A stretch of DNA of 25,730 nucleotides from Oscillospiraceae bacterium (GTDB lineage: Bacteria > Bacillota > Clostridia > UMGS1883), in assembly GCA_022508735.1 (NCBI GenBank), contig JAFLUQ010000015.1, positions 1-25,730 of the forward strand, given 5' to 3'. This document shows, in pieces, positions 1 through 7,103 of the stretch (the stretch's first letter is position 1; every line of letters starts with the position of its first letter). The notes beneath the pieces are model-generated. The model saw only the letters and a list, made by a program, of their open reading frames with translations. It was not told the origin of the DNA and did not search any database. Made by a program: the position numbers and the translations under genes.

Positions 1-789
1 GAGGGCGACAGCGTTATCTGCTTCAACTTCCGCCCCGACCGCGCCCGTCAGATCACCCGCGCCTTTGTTGACCCCGAATTCAAGGGATTTGAGCGCAAAA
101 AAGGCTTCTTCAGCGTAAACTATGTATGTATGGCTCAGTACGACGCTTCCATGCCCAATGTGAGCGTTGCCTATCCCCCCGAGGCTCTTGACATGACCTT
201 CGGCGAGTACATCAGCAAGCTGGGTCTCACTCAGCTGCGCATAGCCGAGACACAGAAATACGCCCATGTTACCTTCTTCTTCAACGGCGGCGAGGAGCGA
301 CAGTTCCCCGGCGAGGAGAGAATACTCATTCAGTCTCCCGACGTTCCCACCTTTGACCTGAAGCCCGAAATGAGCGCCTATGAGGTCAAGGACGCTGTTA
401 TAAAGGAGATCGAGGCAGATAAGTTTGACGTCATCATTCTCAACTTTGCCAACTGCGACATGGTTGGCCACACCGGCATAATCCCTGCCGCTGTCAGCGC
501 AGTTGAGGCTGTTGACGACTGCGTGGGTCAGGTTACCGACGCCGTGCTCGCTAAGGGCGGCGTAGTGTGCATCACTGCCGACCACGGCAACGCCGACCAG
601 ATGATCGACCCCGACACTAAGGCCCCCTTCACAGCTCACACCACCAATCCCGTGCCCTTCATCGTTGTAGGCGCGGACTGCGGCGAGCTTAAGAGCGGCG
701 GCCGTCTGGCTGACATAACCCCCACCATGCTTAAGCTCATGGGAATAGAGCAGCCCGCTCAGATGACAGGCGAAAGCCTTGTAAAATAA
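1..789 (+). CDS. gpmI: 2,3-bisphosphoglycerate-independent phosphoglycerate mutase, 3' part
   Basis: Cofactor-independent phosphoglycerate mutase, a cytosolic Mn-dependent enzyme that interconverts 3- and 2-phosphoglycerate in glycolysis. The reading frame is open from base 1, so the 5' end lies outside the window; 262 codons plus stop are seen, about half of the usual ~510 residues. The visible part opens with FNFRPDRARQITR, the substrate-binding signature of the family. It later has NFANCDMVGHTG and TADHGNADQM, whose Asp and His residues ligate the metals in known iPGMs, and ends with the usual ITPTMLKLMGIEQPAQMTGESL tail pattern (PTMLKLMG, MTGESL). The stop is TAA at 787-789. No neighbour upstream is visible, and downstream comes a palindromic element rather than a simple terminator. 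Identification is near certain. Confidence 0.97.
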   Translation, partial: EGDSVICFNFRPDRARQITRAFVDPEFKGFERKKGFFSVNYVCMAQYDASMPNVSVAYPPEALDMTFGEYISKLGLTQLRIAETQKYAHVTFFFNGGEERQFPGEERILIQSPDVPTFDLKPEMSAYEVKDAVIKEIEADKFDVIILNFANCDMVGHTGIIPAAVSAVEAVDDCVGQVTDAVLAKGGVVCITADHGNADQMIDPDTKAPFTAHTTNPVPFIVVGADCGELKSGGRLADITPTMLKLMGIEQPAQMTGESLVK

Positions 790-791
790 CT

Positions 792-962
792 AGGCAATAC
801 CACGCAAAGACCGCTAAGGGCTTTGCACCTATCTTGCTTGCATCTTTTCCGCTATTTCTCACGAAAATTTCTTGAAATACGACAGTATTCCTGCGAAATT
901 TTCGTAATCCCATCGAAAAATCTACGGCGCAATATAGGCACAATCTTTGTGTGCTATTGCCT
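792..962. mobile_element. MITE-like palindromic element between gpmI and the metallophosphoesterase gene
   Basis: The 171-bp element fills most of the 193-bp gap. Its ends are imperfect inverted repeats: 792-810 (AGGCAATACCACGCAAAGA) matches the reverse complement of 944-962 at 17 of 19 positions. Inside, a second imperfect pair lies around 821-838 and 930-943 (CCTAT and ATAGG cores). The centre holds a perfect 10-bp inverted repeat (CGAAAATTTC and GAAATTTTCG, about 859-901) with a small AATAC/GTATT stem nested in it. There is no ORF. I see no clear target-site duplication. Nested terminal and internal palindromes with no coding capacity fit a MITE or another repeated intergenic palindrome. 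A single-copy RNA structure is the alternative. Confidence 0.6.
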
Positions 963-982
963 GAAAAAAAGAGTGATATACC

Positions 983-1861
983 GTGATAAATGAATTTCTG
1001 AAAACCTCTGAAAAGCATGTTAAGCACCGTGTTTGGCTCATGAGCGACCTTCAGCAGCACGACCCGGACCGCAGCCGCCGCTGTTTCTATACTGCGGTGG
1101 AGGATTTTGAGCGCCTTGGGCTCAAATGCGAGAAGGTCTGGTACATGGGCGACAGCGTGGAGGGCGAGGACCTAAATAAGCTTAACGAAATGACAAAGAT
1201 GCAGGAGGAGGTTTTCCTGCGGCTGGGGCTCCCGGTAAACTACTGCCCCGGCAATCACGATATGGACTACTTAGCCGCCAGCGGAAGGGCCGAGCTGCCC
1301 TTCCGCGCCATGGTGGCTTCTCACAAGGCCGACGGCTGGAAAACCACCGAAAAGCTCAGCGACTTTTACTTCTGGGATAAGCTTGGCGATATAGACGTGC
1401 TGTTTCTATGTGACTGCGCCGCCGAGGACGGCAGCTGGCGTTTCTGCCACGGTAGCCCCTTCGGAGAGGGCTACCCCTATACATATGAGGATTTCCGCCG
1501 CGTGGCCGAAGAGCGCGACAGCAAAGCAAAGGTCATAACCGCCGGGCACTATTCATACCCGGGCGGCAACCGCGCCACGGAATATATGGGCGGATTTATG
1601 CCCATCAGTGATAACGTCAAGCTCCACATCTACGGCCACGCCCACATTGGCGACAGCGTTTGGGCCGGAAAGGACTGGGGCCGGCAGATCAGCGGCACCG
1701 ACAACCATATGCTGACTCAGGTGAACATCTCGAGCCTTGAAACAGGCCGCGGCAACGCCATACGCAGCGCTTTTCTGGAGATTTACGACCGGGGAATGGC
1801 CGTGTTTTTCAGAAATCACAGCAAAAAATGCTGGGACAAAATGTTAGTATTAAACGATTGA
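983..1861 (+). CDS. Calcineurin-like metallophosphoesterase
   Basis: A 292-aa protein of the binuclear-metal phosphoesterase superfamily; the substrate cannot be told. The metal-site motifs appear in order: SDLQQHD (residues 21-27), MGDSVEG (D57), PGNHD (N91, H92), TAGHY (H189) and YGHAHIGD (H219, H221). In the first motif the usual D-x-H is D-L-Q, so the first metal-binding His is replaced by Gln. There is no signal peptide or membrane segment, which suggests a cytosolic enzyme. The start used is GTG at 983 with only a weak AAAGAG-like ribosome site; no closer ATG precedes the first motif, so GTG is the best choice. It starts 21 bp after the MITE-like element, and a long AT-rich stem-loop overlaps its stop codon. 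Confidence 0.85.
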   Translation: MINEFLKTSEKHVKHRVWLMSDLQQHDPDRSRRCFYTAVEDFERLGLKCEKVWYMGDSVEGEDLNKLNEMTKMQEEVFLRLGLPVNYCPGNHDMDYLAASGRAELPFRAMVASHKADGWKTTEKLSDFYFWDKLGDIDVLFLCDCAAEDGSWRFCHGSPFGEGYPYTYEDFRRVAEERDSKAKVITAGHYSYPGGNRATEYMGGFMPISDNVKLHIYGHAHIGDSVWAGKDWGRQISGTDNHMLTQVNISSLETGRGNAIRSAFLEIYDRGMAVFFRNHSKKCWDKMLVLND

Positions 1862-1897
1862 TAAATATGGGTGTGAAATACCCATATTTATCAATTT
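1858..1897 (+). terminator. Stem-loop between the metallophosphoesterase gene and murI
   Basis: A 15-bp perfect inverted repeat (1858-1872 and 1880-1894, arms with core ATAAATATGGGT) with a 7-nt loop, followed by TTT. The left arm overlaps the TGA stop of the upstream gene, and the murI ribosome site (GGAGG, 1902-1906) follows within ten bases. It is AT-rich with a short U-tract, so it may be a weak terminator or an attenuating or mRNA-stabilising hairpin. Confidence 0.5.
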
Positions 1898-1913
1898 ATA
1901 TGGAGGAATTTTC

Positions 1914-2711
1914 ATGGATAACCGCCCCATCGGCGTTTTTGACAGCGGACTCGGCGGCCTCACCGCCGTAAAACAGCTGATAGACGTTATGCCCCACGAG
2001 AGCATAGTCTATTTCGGCGACACCGGCCGCGTACCCTACGGAAACAAAGGCCGCGACACCATAATCCGCTACACCAGGGACGACATAAGCTTTTTGCTTA
2101 ATCATAACATAAAGATAATAATCGCTGCCTGCGGCACCGCCAGCAGCGTGGCCCTGCCCCACCTTGAGGACTTCGGCGTGAAGGTCATAGGCGTGCTGGA
2201 GCCCGCCTGCCGGGCCGCTGTGAGCCGCAGCAAAAACCATAGGATCGGCGTTATCGGTACCCTTGGCACTGTAAAGAGCGGCAAGTATGCCCAAATAATC
2301 AATTCCATCTCTCCCGAGGCCAAGGTTTTCAGCGCGGCCTGCCCCATGTTCGTGCCGTTGGTGGAAAACGGTTACGCCGAAGGAGATGTCGCCCGCATTA
2401 TTGCAGCTGATTACCTGACTCCCCTTAAAGAGGCAGGTGTGGATACACTTATCTTGGGATGCACACATTACCCCTTGCTTGAGGGTGTTATCGGTGATAT
2501 AATGGGGAAAGACGTTGAGCTGATCTCATCAGGCCGGGAGGCCGCCTGTTATGCAAAGGCCCTGCTTACCGAGGCCGATATGCTGACCGGCAGCACCGAG
2601 CCCGGAGAGCACGAGTTCTATGTGTCTGACAGCGCGGAAAACTTCGCTGAGCTTGGCGGTATCTTCCTCGGGCAGGACATTGAACTGTGCGTGCATCAGA
2701 CTGAAATTTAA
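1914..2711 (+). CDS. murI: Glutamate racemase
   Basis: Interconverts L- and D-glutamate to supply D-Glu for peptidoglycan; cytosolic and cofactor-independent. The protein has 265 residues, normal for the family. It opens with IGVFDSGLGGLT (D10, S11) and FGDTGRVPYG. The two catalytic cysteines are seen as C73 in AACGTASS and C183 in LGCTHYPLL. In most family members the first motif reads ACNT; here Asn is Gly. A strong GGAGG lies 8 nt before the ATG. The gene leads a cluster with the DUF1934 gene (17-bp gap), the ArgRS-like gene and the S41 protease gene. The assignment is firm. Confidence 0.96.
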   Translation: MDNRPIGVFDSGLGGLTAVKQLIDVMPHESIVYFGDTGRVPYGNKGRDTIIRYTRDDISFLLNHNIKIIIAACGTASSVALPHLEDFGVKVIGVLEPACRAAVSRSKNHRIGVIGTLGTVKSGKYAQIINSISPEAKVFSAACPMFVPLVENGYAEGDVARIIAADYLTPLKEAGVDTLILGCTHYPLLEGVIGDIMGKDVELISSGREAACYAKALLTEADMLTGSTEPGEHEFYVSDSAENFAELGGIFLGQDIELCVHQTEI

Positions 2712-2728
2712 GATTTGGAGAACTTCCT

Positions 2729-3145
2729 ATGAAAAAGGTATATGTAGAAATAAACGGCCGCGTCACCATGGACGGCGAGACCGACACCATGAGCTATTCC
2801 ACCGAGGGCAAGCTATATAAAAAATCGGGCAAGTATTACATAAACTACACCGAAGGCCAGCTTCTCGGCGGAAGCGAATGCAGCACTACCATCAAAGTGA
2901 ATCCTGAAGGGATAGTTACCATGATGCGCAGCGGTGCGGCCAATACTCAGATGATATTTGAGGAGGGTCGAAGCCACATGAGCTGCTATGAGACCGACTG
3001 CGGCAATTTAAACGTGAACGTCACAGCCGGAGAGGTCAGAATAGATATGCACGATGACGGCGGCAGTGTTGACATCGACTACAATCTGTCGATCAACAAC
3101 CTCCCGGGAACGCGCAATCACGTTAACGTGCAGGTTCGCCCATGA
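2729..3145 (+). CDS. DUF1934 family protein (YwiB-like beta-barrel)
   Basis: A 138-aa cytosolic protein matching the DUF1934/YwiB family, small lipocalin-like beta-barrels of unknown biochemical role. The family pattern is visible: an N-terminal VYVEINGRVTMDGETDTMSYSTEG strand pair (key stretch INGRVTMDGETDTM), YYINYTEG, TIKVNPEGIVTMMRSGAANTQMIFEEG (key RSG and MIFEEG), and the closing YNLSINN. It starts with ATG after a GGAG site. Its stop overlaps the ATG of the next gene (ATGA, 3142-3145), so translation is probably coupled. In Bacillus subtilis ywiB sits beside argS, and here the gene that follows is an ArgRS-like remnant, which supports both calls. Confidence 0.88.
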   Translation: MKKVYVEINGRVTMDGETDTMSYSTEGKLYKKSGKYYINYTEGQLLGGSECSTTIKVNPEGIVTMMRSGAANTQMIFEEGRSHMSCYETDCGNLNVNVTAGEVRIDMHDDGGSVDIDYNLSINNLPGTRNHVNVQVRP

Positions 3146-3780
3146 GCGCCTTAGACGAAAAAAAGCAGGAGCTAAAGGCCCTTGTGACCGAAGCCATAAA
3201 GGAGCTTTATGGCCTTAGCTGCGACTTTGATATAATCCGGCCGAGGAGAAGCGGAAACGGCGACCTTTCCGCGACCGCGGCGCTCGTCTTAGGCGGGGTA
3301 TTAAAGCGACCGCCTTTAGAGATCGGACGTGAAATAGCGGAAAAGCTCACCCTGCCAAGCGGCGAAAGAGCAGAAGTGGCGGGCAAGGGCTTTATAAATT
3401 TTTTCCTTAAGCCGGACTTTCTGCTTGAGGCGCTGTGCGCGCATGCGGCCCCCACTCCGCCGGAGCTGCCCGAGCTGAGCGACCCGCATTTTTTTGAGGT
3501 CTACCCCCTCGTGCGGCTCTCTGATGTGTTGGAGCTTCAGGGCTCGCCGCCTGACGGGAGCGAGGAGCTGCGGCTGCTCACCGCGCCTGAGGAGCTTCGC
3601 CTCATATGGGCCATATTCGGCGGCGACAAAGCCGAGCTTCGTTCAGCCGCGCTGGATTTTTATGACCGAATCGGCCTCGGAGGGCCTCCGCCCCTCGCCA
3701 TGGCCCGGTATATACTATTAGGTAACGCACTGGAGAAACTTATTATACTCATGAAGGAGAGTAACAAAAATGAAAACTAA
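3142..3780 (+). CDS. ArgRS-like protein lacking the catalytic core (N-terminal Add-1 domain plus DALR-like domain)
   Basis: A 212-aa protein. Residues 1-105 look like the N-terminal additional domain of arginyl-tRNA synthetase: GNGDLSATAALVLGG corresponds to the family's GDyStn-A segment, PPLEIGREIAEKL follows, and VAGKGFINFFL matches the AGpGFINF motif. Residues ~140-205 resemble the DALR anticodon-binding domain: LLTAPEELRLIW, then DFYDRIGL, then ARYILLGNALEKLIILM, in the expected order. The whole Rossmann catalytic core is missing; there is no HIGH and no KMSKS-type motif, so it cannot be a full ligase. A full ArgRS has about 550-580 residues. The frame is intact, with a coupled ATGA start and an 11-bp overlap with the next gene, so it looks maintained rather than decayed. 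A tRNA-Arg-binding role is only an inference. Confidence 0.72.
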   Translation: MSALDEKKQELKALVTEAIKELYGLSCDFDIIRPRRSGNGDLSATAALVLGGVLKRPPLEIGREIAEKLTLPSGERAEVAGKGFINFFLKPDFLLEALCAHAAPTPPELPELSDPHFFEVYPLVRLSDVLELQGSPPDGSEELRLLTAPEELRLIWAIFGGDKAELRSAALDFYDRIGLGGPPPLAMARYILLGNALEKLIILMKESNKNEN

Positions 3781-5332
3781 ATTCCTTTCTTTACTCTTGA
3801 CCCTTTTGATGCTAATGACTACGGCTCAGGCATTGCCTGCTTTGGCCGACGAGCCGGCCGATCAGTCAACGACTGAGCAGTCCACGACTGAGCAGTCATT
3901 GACTGAGCAGCTTCCGACTGAACAGCCCATAGACGAACAGCCGGGAGAACAGGCCGAGGAAGAGCCGGACTCCGCCCTATCCGCATGGGTAGAAAAGGAC
4001 GCGGTATACTACTATGCCCACACCATAGCCGACAACTACTTTTACGGCGTAAGTGACAGCAATTTGCTCTATGCCATAATCTGCAGTACCATCGACAATG
4101 ACGACAGGTTCGACCTTGATAAAGCCATTGAAGCCATGATCGGAGTTTTAGGCGACGATTTTGCCGAATATTACCCCGCCGAGGCCTATCAGGATCAGGT
4201 TGACTACTATAATGCAGCCTTTTACGGCATCGGTGTCGTTCTGACGCTCGGTAATGGCGGCACAATAATAGACAGCGTTTATGCCGGCGGCGGCGGCGAG
4301 GAAGCCGGTCTACGCAGCGGCGATCAGATAGTCGCGGTTGACGGCATTGACACCTCCACTATGGCTCCGGCGGAAATACGCGCAATAATCACCGGCGAGG
4401 AAAACACTGTTGTTTCGGTGACAGTTGAGCGCAACGGCGAAATAATAACCGTTCAGGCTGTTCGCCGCCTGGTAACGGAAAGCCACTCAACGATGAACGT
4501 CATAGAAAACAGCATAGCCTATATAGACGTGAATTCCTTTACCTCTTCCCTGCCCGGCGATTTCGACAGATACATCACCGCCATGAATGAGCAGGGGCTT
4601 AAAAACATGATAATCGACCTCCGCGACAACGGCGGCGGCCAGCTGGACGCGGCCATAGACGTGGCTAAAAAGCTTATCCCCGCCGGTCCCATAGGTAAAA
4701 TCAAGACCATGAAGGACGGCTCCGTAGTGGAGGAGATATACAGTGAAAACGAGAACGCTCCCGACTTTAACATACTCGTTCTCATAAATGAAAATTCGGC
4801 CTCGGCCAGCGAATTTTTAGCTATGGCTCTTCAAAAAACCGGCAGGGCCAAGCTGCTCGGAGTGTACTCCTACGGCAAAGGCAGCATGCAGGCCATGATT
4901 CGCACTATCACCGGAAGCGGCTTTAAGTTCACTGTCGGCGAATATTTCACCCCCGACGATGAGCGCGTCCACACCATAGGCCTGACGCCCGATATATATG
5001 TTGCGAATATCTACACCCCCGTGGACCCGGATCAGTTCAGCATGATCGAGTTTATGTCGCTCGATAGTGACTCCACCCGCCTCGGCATAGAGCAGCGCCT
5101 GGGTGCGATAGGTCTCATTCCCGACTCCGCCGTTGACGGAATTTATGACGAACAAACCGTATCGGCAATAAAGCTTTTCCAGAATTATCTCAAGGTTGAG
5201 CCTACCGGAGTTGTTGACATTTACACCGCTATCGGCTTTAATGATTTCATATATGACAACATCACCCGGGTTACCGACGTTCAGATAGAAGAGGCAGTGA
5301 AATACTTCACCGAGCCTGTTCCAGTGGAATAA
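3770..5332 (+). CDS. Secreted S41 (C-terminal processing) protease with PDZ and peptidoglycan-binding domains
   Basis: A 520-aa carboxy-terminal processing protease. Residues 1-26 are a signal peptide (KTK, then a Leu-rich core, likely cleaved after ALPALA). Residues 33-57 are a Gln/Glu/Thr-rich linker of TEQ pentapeptides. A PDZ domain spans about 150-232 (FYGIG, EEAGLRSGDQIVAVDG). The S41 domain follows, with LRDNGGG, SASASE (Ser345) and GKGSMQ (Lys370, Gln374); the Ser-Lys-Gln spacing fits the CtpB-type catalytic site. About 430-495 is a PG_binding_1-like domain (LGIEQRLGAIGLIP, DGIYDEQTVSAIKLFQ). It should act outside the membrane at the cell wall. AAGGAG lies 10 nt before the ATG, which is within the end of the upstream gene. 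It is last in its cluster. Confidence 0.93.
   Translation: MKTKFLSLLLTLLMLMTTAQALPALADEPADQSTTEQSTTEQSLTEQLPTEQPIDEQPGEQAEEEPDSALSAWVEKDAVYYYAHTIADNYFYGVSDSNLLYAIICSTIDNDDRFDLDKAIEAMIGVLGDDFAEYYPAEAYQDQVDYYNAAFYGIGVVLTLGNGGTIIDSVYAGGGGEEAGLRSGDQIVAVDGIDTSTMAPAEIRAIITGEENTVVSVTVERNGEIITVQAVRRLVTESHSTMNVIENSIAYIDVNSFTSSLPGDFDRYITAMNEQGLKNMIIDLRDNGGGQLDAAIDVAKKLIPAGPIGKIKTMKDGSVVEEIYSENENAPDFNILVLINENSASASEFLAMALQKTGRAKLLGVYSYGKGSMQAMIRTITGSGFKFTVGEYFTPDDERVHTIGLTPDIYVANIYTPVDPDQFSMIEFMSLDSDSTRLGIEQRLGAIGLIPDSAVDGIYDEQTVSAIKLFQNYLKVEPTGVVDIYTAIGFNDFIYDNITRVTDVQIEEAVKYFTEPVPVE
3866..3940 (+). repeat. 15-bp tandem repeats encoding a TEQ pentapeptide linker
   Basis: About five degenerate 15-bp units (core ACTGAGCAG) encode successive xxTEQ pentapeptides directly after the signal peptide of the S41 protease. 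They probably form a flexible acidic spacer, and unit number may vary between strains by slippage. Confidence 0.75.
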
Positions 5333-5338
5333 AAATAA

Positions 5339-5371
5339 GCCCCGTCGGCTTATACGCCGACGGGGCAATTT
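5339..5371. terminator. Bidirectional intrinsic terminator between the S41 protease gene and the abrB-like gene
   Basis: An 11-bp GC-rich perfect stem (5339-5349 and 5356-5366, arm GCCCCGTCGGC) with a 6-nt loop. It is followed by AATTTTT on the plus strand and TTATTTTT on the minus strand. It lies between two convergent stop codons and so serves both transcripts. Confidence 0.92.
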
Positions 5372-5620
5372 TTACTTATTCAGATTTTTTGAGCAATCAC
5401 TACAGACAAACTTATCCATGTATTCCACAAGCCGCTCAGTCGCGGAGCAGAATACACAGCGCTGAACTAATCTTCTGACGGTGAAGCTGTCGCTTCCTTC
5501 GATTATTTCCAACTGCACGTCTCCGCCTATTTCTAACCTCGTGCGAATGCTTTTGGGAATCACAAGCCTGCCCTGCTCGTCTGTCTTGCGGATGAACACA
5601 TTATTCTGCATTGTGCTCAT
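5372..5620 (-). CDS. AbrB/SpoVT-type transcriptional regulator with C-terminal CxxC pair
   Basis: An 82-aa protein. Residues 6-50 are an AbrB-like swapped-hairpin DNA-binding domain (RKTDEQGRLVIPKSIRTRL, then VQLEIIEGSDSFTVRR), which binds DNA as a dimer or tetramer. The tail carries CVFC and CSDC, four cysteines spaced like a small zinc ribbon; this tail is seen in clostridial AbrB relatives but not in B. subtilis AbrB. The ATG overlaps the pncB stop (ATGA, 5617-5620), so the regulator is probably translated by coupling to pncB and is the last gene of that operon. Its targets are unknown; control of its own operon is possible. An alternative start at Met4 would keep the domain but lose the overlap. 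Confidence 0.88.
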   Translation of the reverse strand: MSTMQNNVFIRKTDEQGRLVIPKSIRTRLEIGGDVQLEIIEGSDSFTVRRLVQRCVFCSATERLVEYMDKFVCSDCSKNLNK

Positions 5621-7086
5621 ACTCCATATCCTGCTGAATACTTCTCAAGCAAGCCGTGACGAATTATCCACAGCTGAGATGAGAGATCGACATAGTATTT
5701 ATGCGGGTTTTCAAAGCGTTTCACTTCGTCCCATATGGTATCGATCTGATCGGCGCAATAGGCGCGTATCTCATCGAGCGTTGGGCTCTCATATATCTGC
5801 TTGCCGCCTTCAAATATCTTCACAAGGAGCTTTCTTGCCGTGAAGTTTTCAACGGTCTTTCGCTTCCATGTATTCTCAGGGTCAAAGATCTCATAGGGCT
5901 TAGTACTGTCTATCTCTTCGCCGTGCTGGGTTATAACGTCGGCGATGGCATGGCCGCTCTCATTGTCGTAAAGGCGGTAGATCTGCTTAAAATCAGGGAT
6001 AGTTATCTTCTGGATATTCTCGCTTATCTTTATCTTGGGCACTACCTTGCCCTCCTCCTCGACGGCCACCAGCTTATACACGCCGCCGAAAACCGGGGAG
6101 CTTTTAGCGGTGATAAGCCTCTCGCCTACGCCGAAAGAATCTATGCAGGCTCCCTGATTTATGGTGTCGCGGATTATGTATTCATCCAGTGAGTTGGAGG
6201 CCACTATGCCGCAGTCGGGATATCCGGCCTCGTCAAGCATTTTGCGGGCCTTTTTGGAAAGATATGTAATATCACCGCTGTCTATGCGCACACCCTTCGG
6301 GCGCTTACCTAAGGGCTTAAGCACCTCGTCAAAAACCTTAATGGCGTTGGGGATGCCGCTTTTAAGCACGTTATATGTGTCAACCAGCAGCGTACAGCCG
6401 TCGGGATAAACAGTGGCATAGGCCTTGAAGGCCTCATATTCCGATGGAAACATCTGCACCCAGCTGTGAGCCATGGTGCCGAGGGCCGGTATGCCGAAAT
6501 AGCGGTCGCTTATGGTGCAGGCCGTGCCGACACAGCCCGCTATGTAGGCCGCACGCGCGCCTAAGATCGCGCTGGAATAGCCGTGCGCCCGGCGTGAACC
6601 GAACTCCATAACGGCCCTGCCCTGAGCCGCGCGGACGATGCGGTTAGATTTTGTGGCAATAAGCGTCTGGTGGTTTATGGTTAAAAGCAGCATTGTCTCA
6701 ACCATCTGAGCCTGAATGGCCGGGCCGCGCACAATGATAAGCGGCTCGTGAGGGAACACCGGAGTGCCCTCAGGCACCGCCCAGACGTCGCAGGAAAATT
6801 TGAAGTTTTCGAGATACTTCAAAAATTCCTCGCCGAATATGCCCTTTCCGCGGAAGTATTCAATATCCTCCGCGGTAAAGTGCAGATTATTCAGATACTC
6901 GATAACCTGCTCAACACCCGCCATAACGGCAAAGCCGCCGCCGTCGGGTATACTTCTGAAATACAGGTCAAAATAGCAGATCTTATCACCCATGCCGTTC
7001 ATAAAATAGCCGTTGGCCATGGTGAACTCATAGAAATCCGCCAGCATTGTATAGTTTTGTTCTTCTCTCCAGTTTATTTCAGCCAT
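5617..7086 (-). CDS. pncB: Nicotinate phosphoribosyltransferase
   Basis: First enzyme of the Preiss-Handler route: nicotinate plus PRPP to nicotinate mononucleotide with ATP, for NAD salvage in the cytosol. The length of 489 residues is normal. Family features are the N-terminal NYTMLADFYEFTMANGYF segment (key LTDFYE-like LADFYEFTMA), EFGSRRAHG, GTMAHSW with H207 as the likely phosphorylated histidine, DTYNVLKSGIPNAI, RIDSGDITYLSKKAR (key RIDSGD) and FGVGERLITAKSSPVFGGVYKL (key FGVGE and VYKL). It starts with ATG, 17 bp after a 95-aa gene, and overlaps the AbrB-like gene at its 3' end. These three genes form one operon with a promoter at 7422-7450. Confidence 0.96.
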   Translation of the reverse strand: MAEINWREEQNYTMLADFYEFTMANGYFMNGMGDKICYFDLYFRSIPDGGGFAVMAGVEQVIEYLNNLHFTAEDIEYFRGKGIFGEEFLKYLENFKFSCDVWAVPEGTPVFPHEPLIIVRGPAIQAQMVETMLLLTINHQTLIATKSNRIVRAAQGRAVMEFGSRRAHGYSSAILGARAAYIAGCVGTACTISDRYFGIPALGTMAHSWVQMFPSEYEAFKAYATVYPDGCTLLVDTYNVLKSGIPNAIKVFDEVLKPLGKRPKGVRIDSGDITYLSKKARKMLDEAGYPDCGIVASNSLDEYIIRDTINQGACIDSFGVGERLITAKSSPVFGGVYKLVAVEEEGKVVPKIKISENIQKITIPDFKQIYRLYDNESGHAIADVITQHGEEIDSTKPYEIFDPENTWKRKTVENFTARKLLVKIFEGGKQIYESPTLDEIRAYCADQIDTIWDEVKRFENPHKYYVDLSSQLWIIRHGLLEKYSAGYGV

Positions 7087-7103
7087 AGCGGAGCCTTCTT
7101 CCT

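Noticed and set aside
1896..2468. Minus-strand open frame of 190 codons
   Set aside because: Antisense to murI, with no supporting signals.
3142..3780. A pseudogene or frameshifted argS
   Set aside because: No HIGH, KMSKS or core pieces are found in any frame nearby, and the frame and overlaps are clean, so an in-frame core-less gene fits better than a broken one.
3866..3940. CRISPR-like repeats
   Set aside because: The 15-bp units are in-frame coding repeats without spacers.
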